Source: Paraspadella gotoi (taxonomy: Eukaryota > Chaetognatha). Taken from it: a DNA stretch of 64,000 nt. The DNA is taken from contig CM119263.1 in assembly GCA_051294375.1 (NCBI GenBank), positions 11,215,383 to 11,279,382 of the forward strand, read 5' to 3'. Below, piece by piece: positions 37,887-54,980 of this stretch (positions within the stretch are counted from its first letter, which is position 1; every line of letters starts with the position of its first letter). Position numbers and translations under genes: made by a program. Below the pieces are notes generated by a model. The model searched no databases. It was not told where the DNA came from and saw only the letters and a list, made by a program, of their open reading frames with translations.

Positions 37887-39606
37887 GGATGTTTTCTTTT
37901 ACTCTGTTCACGTGACTGATTGACCACGCACGAATGCTTTGAGACGGAGACCGATGGAAAAAAGTTCAATCGCGCATAGATGATATTTCGTTCACGTACC
38001 AAATAATTGAAGCGACTTAAAAGTCGCCTCATAATAATATAAATAACTCGAAACTCATGGAATGCGTCGTAACCGCATCGCAAACATCGATTTTTTTTCT
38101 TTTTCGAATTTCAGTTAAAAAAAAAACCAAAAAAAACTCCGAAGTTTCCAATTTTGCCCCCATTTACTTTCCCATTTCCCCCCCCCATTTTTTTAGCAAT
38201 CACTCTACCATTTTTCCGACTTTAGCTTTCAAGAAAATCCGGAATTTCCATTTGAATAAGATGGTTCCTGGGGTGAGCGATACTCTAAAGTAAAAAGCCT
38301 TTCCATGAAGACCAAATTAGTAAAATTTCCGTGCGGTACACGATAAGGAAGAAGGATGTTTTCCGACTATGGTGGCCATTTAAGGATCTCGTGACGGTCC
38401 ATCGGACTTACCCTAACCTACCCGGCCCGCGCAGTTCGACCATTTTGGGTTAAGGTCTTTGCCGCAAAAACAGACCCTATATTAATTTTTCCAATTTTAT
38501 TTTCTGCGCAGGGAAGGAAAGAGCCGCAGCCACTGAGCTCTTACTCCCGATTTCTCGATAATGGTTCTACCATTGAACCATGACCCATGGCCCCTCTTCT
38601 CCCATTCGTATCTCGACTAAGCCGCGTGCAATCGTCCCTTGGCTCTCAGCTTCGCGTTATTTCAATGTTACTGTTTTCGACTTTACTTTCCTTCCTTTCC
38701 CATGACCGTCTCAAGTCAAATGGCAAAGTACAAATTTCTGTCCTTGTCTTCATCCCCTTTTTACTTTTATCTTTTCTATCTCTCCTTTTAGTTATACTCT
38801 GTTTTAATATACTTCGTGTCCTTGCTTTGATAAATATTATTTTTTACTTATTTGCTATCCCCATAAATCTGTGGACGAACTTCTTTTCTTTTTGCTCCAG
38901 TATACCACTATTGGTATAGCCCGTCTGTCTGTATTTACCATACAAGCTCTCCATCCACCGACTTATATCCTCCAGAAATAATTCCCTCAGGCGCTCTCTC
39001 TATCCCTTCATCCCTTTTTCGATTCCATCTCCACGAAACGCGAGAAAAATCGAATTCTGTCACCTGAAATCGAGGACGCAAAAGAATTGAGTTCCTGGTT
39101 TCGCCGCTGGGTGCGCTTCTGAATTCACGCTTCCACTTTTCGCCCCCTGGCCCACATGTCGTTCTCAATTTACAAAAAAATATTGATTCTACTCTTGACA
39201 TATTTTTGCGCTTTCCGACTCTAACAAAATTGTTATTCATTTTTATTATTATTCTTTTCTTTACACTTCTTGTGCTACTCTCTTTTGCCCTTTCTACATG
39301 TGTACCATCTTGGAAAATGAATAAGTCGCCGAAACCTTTTCTAGTTTCAGTAACTTTTACAACTTTTGATTTAAAGACCGAAAAAAAAAATAAATAGCTG
39401 AGCTTTTTTGATTCAAATGAGCTTATTTTGACCGTAACATGATTAGCAATACCAGAGTGAGGAATAAAAGAAAAGAGGTGTATGAAAACATTAATTATTA
39501 GCCAAAAATTAGTCCAAAGTTTAGGCGACTTATTGATTTTTTAAGATGGTATATATACAAATCAAACCACTAGAAGAATTTTTTAAAATATCTTTCTCTC
39601 TCTTTC

Positions 39607-39662
<56 letters not shown>

Positions 39663-42600
39663 CCTCCTGTATTATCAGTTATTAAATACTGAAAAGGTTG
39701 TCCTTTTAGAAGTTACCGACTTTTTGGCAATGACGATGAGAAACTTTCTTTTTTTGGAAGACAATAGACTACGACATAAATTTTTGGCATCGAATTTTTG
39801 TTAAAGATCTTTTGTTTGCTCGTAATATTTTTTCATTCTCAGGAAATTTCTTTCACGATTTTTTGCTTCTTTTGTTTTCACGAATTTCTAAAATTAAATC
39901 AAAAAGGATTTTTGTTTTTTTGTTCTCGATAAGAAGAACTGAATGAAATTTCCGCAGATTGTAAAATGACATCTCGTACGTCATCCTGAAAAATTTCGCA
40001 GTCCATCATGTATTTTATTTCTTTATTCCGATGTAATATTTTAATGCGCATTACCTTGCGCACCCTACCTCATTAGTCCTTAACCTAAAACCACCTTTTG
40101 AATAGCGTCTTTAATCCAAACCCACCTTCTCGACAGTCTCTACTCCTCCCCCTGGCGCCTACGACCCCAAGTTTATGGAACGAACCCCGACGGCGATGGT
40201 CTTGGGGAGAATCGAGATGAAGGAGAAGGAGAACGCCCCGCCGGTCGGGGCCTACGACATCGGCAGGGACGACCTTCAGAGGTAGGGATTTGGGAAGGAT
40301 AGCCGTTTGGGGGGGGTGGAACTAAGACATCGTCAGGGAGGACCCTGACTAGTGATTACTACACTGGCAGGGAGGAAATGTGAATGTTTGTTTATAATTT
40401 GGTCTTACTCACGCTTTCAGTAAGGTGGAACTGGCTGAAAACGACAGGTCCCTGAGGTAAAGTGATTGTTAGAGAATATAAAAATGAAAATAGTTTTAAG
40501 ATTTATCCAGTATATAGGCAACGGAGATATTTAACAATTCATTTATTACTATATAAGGTTAAAAATTTTATCGGTTTCTGATAGAGCTCAAAAAGTTAGA
40601 TAATGGTTATTATTACAACTTTTTAAATTTTTTTTTGTTTTAGACCTATCTTGTCTTTACGTTTGAGATTAAAATTAAATAAATTTTTAAAATTTTATTT
40701 GCAAATAACAAATTAATTAAATTAATTAATTAAAATTATTAAACTTATTAAAAAAAATATAAAAAACAGTCAAGTTTCTTCGATTTTCTGTAAGAAACAA
40801 ATCGAAACGTAACTTTCAGAATGAAAAACATCGAATTTTCTGTCTGCTGCTACCGCAAAAAACGAAAAAGAGGTTTGAAAACAACTTACCATAATACATT
40901 GTAGTTAGAATCTTCTGACTTATTAAGTTTCTGTCGCGGACAAAGCCCACCACACAACTTTTAATATTCTCTGGTTAATTTTAATGAAACACGATTTTGA
41001 AATGTCCAAAACCCGTTTTCTTCTTTCATTGTTCCATTTTCGACGCTCAATTTTTAACATTTAACGTTTTTATGCGTTGATATTGTTTGAAGTTTAAATT
41101 AAAATGAAACTCGGCAAGTATATATCAATTTATTCTTTGTGAAGAGCCATCCAAATGATGTTCTTTGATTTTTCCACATGTTTTAAACCCGGTGCGTATT
41201 AGTTCATTTGAAAACAAATGTAAAGCGCAATTAGTACTACCGTAAATCGAATTTTATTCTACATCCGTCTCTCTGATCTTTCCCGTCTTCTTACTTTCCC
41301 AGATTCCGTCGCAGCACACGCCACGATCTCCGCAGCTCGGTCTCACCCACCTCCCCCACCTCCCCACCTCCCTTTTCCGCCAAACACAAGCGTCTTTCCT
41401 CGTCCACCTCTTCACTCGATCGACTCGGCGCCCCCCCGCGCTCTCCCATTACGCCCTCTTCCGGCCACCGGAAACCCTTATTCTTTTTCGACACGGTCTC
41501 CAACGCCTCCAACGCCTCGGCGACGTCCAGCATGTCCGCGTCTCCGCTTCGTTACCGAAAGTCTGCGTCAACGACGACGTCGCCGCGAGGAAACGGCGCG
41601 GGATTTCCGCGTTCTGCGACTTTTCAGCGAGCGGCGTCGTTTCGAGGTCCGTCGTCTTCTCTGGCGGCGTCGCTGACGATGGCTTCGGCGCGGGCGGAGA
41701 AGGAGTTGCGTGCGGAGGTGGAGAGACTGAGGAGCGTCGTAGACGTCTCCAATCAGATCGTCGAGGAGAAGCAGGTGCCGTTGTCGTTTTCCTTTTCTTC
41801 GTTTTTAAAACTATTGAGATAAAAAATTTAAAATTGATTATAAGCGATTGAAGATAACTGTTGTAAAGGGCATGACTCACTTTTCATACCGTCATATTTC
41901 ACAAAAGAACAGAGTTGAGAACTTGAAGTGGCTGATTGATTGATTGACAGTCGTCGGTTCCCTCATGATCCCTTAGTCAGTTATTGTGATTCATAATGAT
42001 TCATTTCTCTCTTTTTTTTTAAACCTGATTCATTTGTTTTTAACTTGATTTCAAATTTAAATCTTCGGTCTAATCCGAAAGGTGACGGGTCGTAAGTTGA
42101 GATCATAATTTCAAAGTTTGAAAATTATTTTAAAGATTTAATTCTTTTTAGACATTATCAGCGAGAGTTTAAACGAAGTTGAGGGAAAGAGCTCGTTATC
42201 CTGCGCAACACCACTAAATTTAAAACTTGAAAAGAGTATTACAAGAATTGTAATTAGGTCCTACCTAGCATATGTTGTAATCACTATTGGCAATAATATA
42301 AGCATACAACTTAAATCAAAAGCAAATGCATCTTAATTTATTTAGGCTGAAATCGAAGAAGCGTTGGAAGCGTCGGCGGAGAAGTCGGCGGAGATCGAGA
42401 GGCTTGGGGGTGACCTTCAGGAGGCGACGCAGGAAAAGATCGAAATGGAGATGAACTTGGAGTTGTTGACGAGGGAAAACATCAACTTAAACGCGAAAGT
42501 TCACTCCCTCAAAGTATGTGGAATTGATCTTGTACGTATTTCATTCTATCAATGGCTTATTATGAATGCTTAATATAATAAATAATATAATAAATAGTTA

Positions 42601-45241
42601 TTTTCCAGCGATGTCATGTCATGAAGAAGTCTAGTATGCACAGAGGCTGCAGTTCCATCACTTCTGCTAACCAACTTGACCTTCATCTTCCTAGGACGAA
42701 CAAGTCGCCGCCTTAGACGAAGCTCGCCGCCAACAGCTTGCCGATGCCGAGATCCTCCTCGCCCGAGTCAAGCAGGAGGCGCTTCGCGAGAAGCTGCAGG
42801 AGCTAGAAGCGCTGGAGCGGGAGAAGGAGGAGGAACTGAGAGCTGCGGAGGAGCGGTGGGAGCGGCGCGGGCTGCAGCGGGCGGAGGAAGTGAGACGGAG
42901 GCTGCAAGAACAGCTGGAAGAAGCAAGAGAGGAGACTGCAAGGATCGAGGAGGAGACGAGGGGCGAAGCGAGAGCGGCGGCTGCGGCGGAGAAGCGGAGG
43001 CGGGACGAAGAGGAGGAGGAGGAGAGAAGGTGTTGGGAGGAGGCCATTGAGGAGGCGAAGAAAGCGGCGGAGGAGAGGGAGAGAAAGAAGGAGGAAGAGT
43101 GGGAGGAGAGGTTGGTATGCGTCGAGGCGCAGGCGGAGGACAAGTGGAGGACAAAGATGGAGGCATTGAGGGAAAAAGTGGCCAAGGAGAAGGAGGCGGC
43201 CGTCCGGGAGGCGGCGGCGGAGGCGGCTGCAGAGGCGGCGGCTGCGGAGAGGGAATCCGCTAATACGGCTGCTGCAACGGCGGAGGAAAAAGAAAAAGAA
43301 TTGGAGGAAGCGGGGCGAAGATTCGAAGAAGAAAAAGCGACGTTAGTGGAGAAACTTAGAGAAGAGCACGCTTTAAAAATGGAGGAAATGAAGGCTGAGA
43401 TGCTCTTGGCGCAGGAAGCTAGGGTAAGGAAAGGGAGAATAATGCGGAAAATATATAAAAAAAGAAAAAGAACGGAAGATCTAAAGAACGAAACAAATTT
43501 TTAAAAAATCTGAAGAAAAAAAAATTAAAAAAAGGAAAATCTCTGAAAGCATATAGTCATTAATCTTATGAATTTTGGACAGATGACCGAATTGGAGGAA
43601 ATCTACAAACGAAGAGTGAAAGAAGAGGAGGAGAAAATGAAGAAGGCGATGAACGATCACTCGGAGGCTCTGCTTGAGAGCCAAGCACAAGAATTCCAGG
43701 AACGAATCCTCGGGTAGGAATATGATCGATTGATCGATTTGATTGATTGACTTATTGATTGACTCAATCTATAAATGAATTCGTGCTTGACTTTAGTATG
43801 ATTTTTTTTCTTTCTTGGTCCCCCGAAAGCTTGGAGGCGTTGGTCGCGGCTTGTCGAGAGCGCGAATCTCGACTCCTGTCCTCAGTCGAAGTCATGGAGG
43901 CGGACAAAAAAGTCCTCAGAACAGAAGTGCAGCAACTCAGGACCAAATTCGAAAGAAAGACCAAGGAGGTGGACACCATCTTGCAACACCAGCAACTTCA
44001 GCAGCATCTCCAAAACTCCAAGAACTCCAAGCAAAGTTCAAAGCACAACGGTCGTCCGCAAGTCAACGGTGCCTCCAAAGCGGAGGACGCAGACAAGGTG
44101 AAGCGGCACAGTAGGTCCTCCACTTGGAACAGCTTCTGCCAATTAACGCTTCAGTATCATAGATAATATCCAAATTGTCACAATCTGCTCAAATGTGTTA
44201 TGTTTTTTACCAAGCTTGTTAAATAAAGTTTATTGAACAAAAACGTGATACTATTTTGACATTCGTCGAAAAAATAGTTGAGAGAAAAAAAAAAACTTTC
44301 CATCTCCGTTTGCAGAGTCTGTACGAGCTTTTGCAACAAGAGTCCGACTTGATGGATTTGAAGATGGAGAAGGAAGAATGGCGTGCGGAGAAATTCGCTT
44401 TGCAAACTGAGATAGAGAGGGAAAAAGGCGCCGTTTCCAGGTGACAACAGATGAGCAATCGATCGAATTGTGATTTTTTTTTTTTCGAAAATATATCGTC
44501 ATGGAATTTTGACTCGAGTGATTATGGATGGCGGATTATGCGCTAACACCCCCACTTTCCCGAATGATTATCCTCTTCAACAGATTCAGGAAAGAGCAAA
44601 AAAATCTGAAAGATGCGAACGAAAAATTAACGAAAAGAGAAGAAGAACTCAAAACCGAATTAGGTCAGTCAGTCAGTCATCTGACGTCAAAAGACAAAAT
44701 CCACGAGATGTATATTATTTTCAAATCTCTCCTTTCAAACCCCCAAATTATTTTGTTTTTTTCGGTCAGATTCCTGGATGTCCGAGTTCAAACGACTCGA
44801 ATCCAACATCGCGCCCTTCAGGACTCAACTGGATCAGTACGTTGGCGAGCGGGAGTCACTGCTTCAGCAAAAAGCCATGACGCAAAAGGTGAAATTATAG
44901 TTTCGTTTTTTCCTAAGTTTTCGACATTCGATTTCTTTTCACTCAGTCTTTTCTCCTTCTCGACCCCTTTTTCACTCTCAAGGACCTGGAAAAGCTCACC
45001 GAGGAACACGCTCGACACATGGGTCACCAAAATCACAAACAAAAGATTCACTACTTGGTGAAAATCAAGGAGGAGAACGTGAATCTGAGGCAACAGAATC
45101 ATAAACTCGAGTTGGAAATTAAAAAAATTGAGGCATCCAATTTCCGGCGGGGGCGGAAGTTTGCCCGGCTCGCCTGCCAGAGTCCCCAATGGCGCCGTTG
45201 CGAGTTTCGATCCCAAAAAACCTTTTCAAATCAAAAAGTGA
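37163..45241 (+). CDS. HMMR: HMMR/RHAMM-like spindle coiled-coil protein
   Basis: Homologue of the hyaluronan-mediated motility receptor, mainly an intracellular microtubule/centrosome protein of the mitotic spindle. Exons: 37163-37208, 40137-40281, 40421-40456, 41303-41774, 42346-42513, 42695-43423, 43583-43713, 43830-44097, 44316-44440, 44584-44663, 44770-44888 and 44983-45241. Phases agree throughout. Exon 1 encodes MMATFAKSKRFIEPK and splices into STPPPGAYDPKF, matching the RHAMM N-terminal F-x-K-x-x-RF ... PGAYD signature; a second GAYDI follows. Then come a Ser/Thr/Pro/Arg-rich segment (exon 4), a long Glu/Arg/Ala coiled coil (exons 5-10) and the conserved C-terminus GHQNHKQKIHYLVKIKEEN. 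Total is about 858 aa; human is about 724. In the last exon an A7 run (45121-45127) shifts the frame. One A fewer would give EIKKLR and a conserved FDPKKPF end at the TGA 45239-45241. Confidence 0.9.
37846..37882. repeat. (GA)n microsatellite in HMMR intron 1
   Basis: Pure GA tract inside the 2.9-kb first intron (37209-40136). A (CT)n tract at 39596-39659 lies in the same intron. Confidence 0.9.
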
Positions 45242-45637
45242 TTAAAAAAAATCCCCTTTTTGAAAAAAAAAAAATTGGAAAAAAAGTTTTTTTGGTCAGA
45301 TCGAAATAAGAATGCGGAGAGAAAATTGCCGAAATTTTTTATATTTTGCACCGAAATAGATTCTTGGCGCTTGTGTCAATTTTTATTCTTTTTTTTTCTG
45401 AATTTTTTAAAAGTTAAGCAGGAAAAAAAAAGAAGCGAAGTATTGATAAATCTTATATTTTCGAGTCTAAAACATGACATTAACGTAAACAAACATTTGT
45501 AGAGTATTGCATTGTGGTTAAATGACAGAAAGCAAGTTGGGCATTATGAATTTATTACGTTAAAATCATACAGCTGTAGAAAGTTCTTCGTTTTTCGCAA
45601 GGCCAGCGTATGCGATTAGGTCTAGATATAATTTGTG

Positions 45638-45643
45638 AATAAA
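45638..45643 (+). terminator. Possible poly(A) signal of HMMR
   Basis: AATAAA about 400 nt after the predicted stop. It is the first clear hexamer I noticed downstream. Confidence 0.35.
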
Positions 45644-46288
45644 AGGAAACGCCCGCAATTTCAATCCCAATGGGAATATAAGAAAGAAGATCTGTCATCA
45701 GTCTCACCTCTTCGACGCTCACTGTCATTAACCCACAAATTCATTCGCCAACGCACAACAACAACAACAAACGAAAAAAAAAAATTGAATCTTGGTTTTG
45801 GGGAGTTTGGAAGCGGATTCGAGTGCACTGAGATTAAGGAACATGTATCGATAGAACCAAAGAGCTGTCGTCTAGAATTTCGCGAGTAAGAAAGGAAAAC
45901 CGTTCACGGTTCTAAAACTAATATAGCACGATTGTTTGATAATAATTACTTTATGAAGCTTGACATTGAGCCTTCGTGATTGGAAAACGACCGTGAGCTT
46001 TTGTTTTCTTGTGATCCGTGAAAAAAAAAGCGGTACAAAACAAAGTGTATCGGTGACATTGGTAAAGTAATGCGTTGTCAGATTTTTTTAATTGATACAA
46101 ATTTGAGAGAAAAAAAATTAATTATTTCAATTTCGATGGTAAACCGAATTTACATTAAACAGTAAACGATTTTAAATAAGCATTCTTCAGTACCTTCACA
46201 ATCTCTCAAATTCTTTAATCACACTTAGATGTCAACATCTGCTCCTCCTTCCTCCCCTCATTTCCCTTTTCCTCCTATTTCACTCCTC

Positions 46289-48382
46289 TCAATGAAACGA
46301 GGCCTTGCTCTGCCTCTTCCTCTCCTTTTCCTCCTCGTAGTTTATCTCGTCTTCTTCCTCCAAATGCAGGCCGGCCTGCAGCGGCCCGTCCTCTCCTTCC
46401 GCGCCCTGCTGCAGCGAGGTCTCGGTCTGATGCTGCTGTTGAATCTTGGAGACCTTGAATTGCTCCTCGTCGAAGAGTTCGTCGGTTGACTTTGACTTTG
46501 GAACGACGAGGATGCGTGACTCGTCGCCGAAGGCCCAGGGCTGCATCTCGCCGCTGCCGGCAACGCCGAAGATGAGGGCCCCGGAGAGGACGACCAGAGC
46601 GGAGACGAGGAATGTCAATTGCCATCCGGAGAGATAAAGGCGCCAATAGAGCGCCGCGGCTTCGGCGTCGACGGTGCCAATGACGGCGTCGGCGGCGTCG
46701 ACGTGGGTCAAGGCGCCCGCGACGAGGGGAGCGATGACCCCTGCGCAGTTGCCGACGGTGGAAGTGAGACCGACGAGGACGCCGGCGAATCGCGGCGCCA
46801 GATCCTGGGCGAATATCATTTGTTTACATGAGGATTGGTTGAGTTTAGAATTTTTTAATTGATTCATTTATTCATTTGATATTTGGCGGTGAGCATTATC
46901 CATTTTCACGTTATTGATTGATTGAATGATTGATTTATTATCAACTCAATTGATTTGATCGCACACCTGATGGTTAATCTGCCACCCGGCGACGGTGAAT
47001 CCTCCGAACCCGATGCCAATCGACAGCAGCACGACGACTGCGTTTCGGTTCTGCAGGAAGAACAGGGAAAGCAGCGCCGCGCCCTCCACCCCAAACCCGG
47101 CACAGGTGAAGAGCTTCCGGACGAATGTGTTGGTGAAGACGGCGTCGCTGCGGACGTAGTCGCTCAGCGGACCCGACGCCGTCGCCGCCAGAAGGAAGAA
47201 GAGCCATGGGATGGCGGAGACAAGACCGTTTTGAGTCGCGTCCATGTCGAACGCCGCCAGGTATGCCGGCTCGTTGGTCAGCATCAGGAAGAAAACCCAG
47301 GCGCGTGCAAAGTGCGCCACGCACAGCGCCCACACCTGTGACAAGACGAAAACACAACTTTTCTCCCATTTATGAATTTTTGTAATACTTTTTTAATCAA
47401 TTGTCTATTTTTATTATCTAAACCCTTTTTTTGTTAATTTTATTCTTCACTTTTTTTCTTTTATTTCCCAATTTTATTATAAAATTCGTAAAACATTGGC
47501 TTTTAAAGATAAGGTAAAAAAAGGAGAAAATATTATTTTGATAGTCGTATATTTTTCCCTCGTACTTTGACTTACAAATATCGTAAGATACTTTTTATTC
47601 TATACTTGGTAATTCTCATTTATCTCCGTCCAACGAACCGGGGGCGAAGAAAAGATGCTTCTCCACGGAGTCTTGACGCCGTCGTTGTCCTCCCCCGCTT
47701 CTGCGATGGCCATCTCGATGTGCGCCAGTTCTCGATCGTCGATCGTTGGGTGGTGCGATGGCTTCCTGTACCCGACGAACGTCCAGATGAAGCTCCAAAC
47801 CACGCCCAACGCTCCGTTGATGTAGAAGACGAGCTTCCAGGAGGCGTGCTGCACGAGGACGCCACCCAACGGGTACCCGATGATGCCTCCAGCGTAGACG
47901 CCGGTAAAGACGAGCGAGCAGAGGCGCCCGCGTTCGGCCGGCGCCACCCAGCGCCGCAGTAGATCGTGGGCGCAGGGGAAAAGCCAGGCTTCGGCCAAGC
48001 CCTGTAGGAATCGGGCGGCACAGACAAGAGACAGGCCCCCGTAGAAGCAGGACGGCAGGCATACGTTGAGAACGCAGGTGGCCAGGACGGCGGCGGCCAA
48101 GAGCCGATTGGCCGGCAATTTGGTCGTCGTCCACGCCGCGGGAAGTTGAAAGACGACGTAGCCGACGTAGAAGGCGGCGTGGACGAGGGAGACGTCCTTT
48201 GTCGTCCACTCGAAAGACGGGAGCTCCTTGACGCTCAACTCGCGGTCTGAAGGATCAGCGCCGTCCAGAATGTCTACCGTGTCCAGGATGGCGACGGACA
48301 TGTTGGTGCGCATCGAATGAAGTATCACCATCACGGTGGAAAGCATGAAAGTGATCACGAACCGTTTGGGAATGTACGGCAT
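46289..48382 (-). CDS. SLC17-family anion transporter (sialin / vesicular glutamate transporter type)
   Basis: Major-facilitator membrane protein that moves organic anions such as glutamate, sialic acid or phosphate, typically in synaptic vesicles or lysosomes. Three exons, 5' to 3': 48382-47639, 47335-46967 and 46804-46289, all phase 0, encoding 541 aa. Family signs are IPKRFVITFML at the N-terminus, MRTNMSVAIL in TM1 (conserved Arg), FLQGLAEAWLFP with the membrane Glu and a following His, ERGRLCSLVFTGVYAGGIIG, and SSPPVWALCVAHFARAW formed across the exon 1/2 junction. That junction matches the family's MPVYAIIVANFCRSW segment and so supports a weak GTTCGT donor. Exon 3 has DLAPRFAGVLVGL and GSGEMQPW, typical of VGLUTs. 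About 12 membrane segments are expected. The C-terminal tail is Glu/Gln-rich. Substrate cannot be decided from sequence alone. Confidence 0.93.
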
Positions 48383-48960
48383 TTTTGCGATTTTTTGATG
48401 TTTAAATTTTTTTTATGAATCTTTAGTAAAGATCATGTTTTTTAATGCTAAAATTTATTTATAGAAAACCCAAGTTATTTGCTTATTGGTCCACCGACTA
48501 TTATTTCGCGAAATTTTCATTCCGAGAAACTTAAATTTTTCTAAGGAAGAATTGAATTGACGCTTTGACCATATTGAATGGAATCGCGTCTCGCGAGTCG
48601 ACGCGACGCGCGCGTGCTGTCTCACTTCGCTGGTCCAATCGCGTCTCTTTTAGAGAAGCCAGCCAATCGGGACGCTCGCTAAAGTCTACTTGAAGTCATT
48701 TGCTCACGACTTTTATCGGAGCCAATCGCAGGAAAAATGTTGGCCCGGGTTTGGCGTCAAGCATGGGCCACCTTAACGTTTGACCAATGAGAAAACGAGT
48801 TGACGAATCAGGGATCTATTGACGATGCGTTAACGAGAAACGACGCCATATGGGGTCACATACGCCCGGTGAAGCGAAAAGATGGATTAGGAAGCACGAG
48901 GGCGTGAGGTGAGGGAGAGATTCGGCGTGAAACAAAAATGAAGGAAACGAACTGAGAATG
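48383..48960 (-). promoter_or_regulatory. CpG-rich upstream region of the SLC17 gene
   Basis: Directly upstream of the ATG on the minus strand. It contains a dense CpG patch at 48580-48620 (TCTCGCGAGTCGACGCGACG) and several CCAAT-like words (CCAATC at about 48634; GCCAATC at 48661 and 48720; ATTGG forms nearby). This resembles an animal CpG promoter, but the transcription start is unknown. Confidence 0.35.
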
Positions 48961-50340
48961 TGAGAGCAATATGGAAAGAATCGCTTATAAAAATTTTAAG
49001 TATTAAATTGTAAACAGTTCACTGAAATTATTTTCGTATTTATTTTGGATTATTTTTTTTTTATATTTATGATTCACTTCTGAAGCTCAGCAGAACCTTT
49101 TAATTTTTCATTAATGAGCTTTCAGAGGAAAATTAAAAGTTTAAATTTAAATTAAACTATATCTTATCTCCTTCAAAATACCCAGAGATATACTCGAGCA
49201 ATGAATAACGAAGTGATTGATAGAATGTCAGATAATCTTCTATAATGGAATAACGAGAAGCGTTGAAAAACAACAGGTGTTTTCTATCTAATAAGAAAAT
49301 CTAAACATTCATTCTCAACTACCATACAATTTCTTGTTCACAACCAACATCTTCTGTTTACCAGAGCGAAATTCCTCTTCTAAAAACATTAAAAACAAAT
49401 ACAAACAACAAAGACAGAGATGTAGAGAGAGAGACAGAGAGAAAAAAAAGGTTTTTTGATCGAGTATTATGACAATCATAACCGTTAATAACGGCGTTAT
49501 TTTTCCCCACATTTTTGTAGGGAATCGAGAATTTCGATTTTATTATATTGTCAAATCACATCCATTATAGTATTTTTCGCCACGCGCGCATAACTGCAGA
49601 AACTTAAATCATTCACTTTGGTTTCAGCCATCTACTATTAAACGGAACGTAGAAAATAGTCGCCAATATAATCTCAAATACAGAAAAATTTAACCGTTTA
49701 GCGTTACCGCCAAGAACCATATCACCAGTACAGTCTGCTCAGGTCAGACCACATAGTAGTCTCCCAGAGATTAGTACCCAAATCTTTACGTACCGTAAAA
49801 AGAAAAATATATCACGTGAAACTGTTAATTGGGCCTCAAAATATTAACGGACTACATAAGATCGATAATCGGCACATAATTCAAAGGGTTTTATAGAGAT
49901 AAATATTGACAAGACGCTTTAGCCTTTCTTCAACAAAAGACAGATATTCAGAACCATACGAATTCAGCTTTAACTATCATGGTTTTAGGGGATAACGGAT
50001 AAATTGTACAATTGTATAATTGTATGAATTCTCATTGGAAAAAACCAAGTTGTTCTTTTTTTTATTTTGGAATCTTTGATAGAATTGACCTCTTTAGTTT
50101 TTTTCACGTATTACTTTGTGAGCACTGCGGGAAACAAAAGAATCGTTCCCATGGCGATGTAAAAATAAAATACCGGCAGACGACAAAGAGTAAAGAAAAA
50201 TGTTTTTCTGTTAGATAGAAAAACATTGAACAAAAATAAAAAAAGCAAAACCACCATCATGATAAAAATAACCTATATTTCGTCCCATATACCTAATGTC
50301 ATTCACCTAACAGATTTTTTATAAAAACGTACGAACAATT
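48961..50340. other. Spacer without recognisable gene
   Basis: AT-rich DNA between the divergent SLC17 (-) and EML (+) genes. No exon-like block was seen. Confidence 0.5.
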
Positions 50341-50382
50341 TATGTATAAAAAAAAGTCGACACAACTCATTCCGTTCCCATC

Positions 50383-54621
<4,239 letters not shown>

Positions 54622-54974
54622 TGGGAGGAAAGAAGAGATAGGGGGGAGGAAAGAGAAAGAGGGGATGAATGAGAGAGAAGGTAGGAAGAGAAATGGATAG
54701 GGAAAAAAAAGAAGAGGTCGAGCGATTTGGGAACGAATTTATATACTATGTTAAGAGGAGAAGGAAATAGGGAGTGAGGAAATTAAGAATGACGGGAGCA
54801 CAGAAGAAATATGATGTGACGGGGCATTTATTTGACGATTCTTTGTTTATTTGTTTATTTGCGAGATCGAAGATTTACCTACATAATCCTCATGTAACTC
54901 TTACTCGTTTCATTGTCTGTCGCTTCTTAGCTATCTTTTTGTTCCTGATTGTTTTCATTACTATTAATATATCG

Positions 54975-54980
54975 AATAAA
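54975..54980 (+). terminator. Possible poly(A) signal of EML
   Basis: AATAAA about 355 nt after the stop. Downstream sequence is AT-rich. Confidence 0.45.

Noticed and set aside
42676-43185. Long ORFs antisense or out of frame to the HMMR coiled-coil exon (poly-Ser, poly-Pro, Gly/Ala-rich)
   Set aside because: Shadow frames of the Glu/Arg/Ala-rich exon 42695-43423.
23922-45241. Hyaluronidase and the 'hyaluronan receptor' HMMR within 10 kb of each other as a functional cluster
   Set aside because: HMMR/RHAMM is chiefly an intracellular spindle protein, two unrelated genes are close by, and no co-regulation signal is visible. Proximity is probably chance.
46955-47962. Plus-strand ORFs over the SLC17 gene
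   Set aside because: Antisense shadows of GC-rich exons. The minus-strand frame has clear transporter motifs and matching splice phases.
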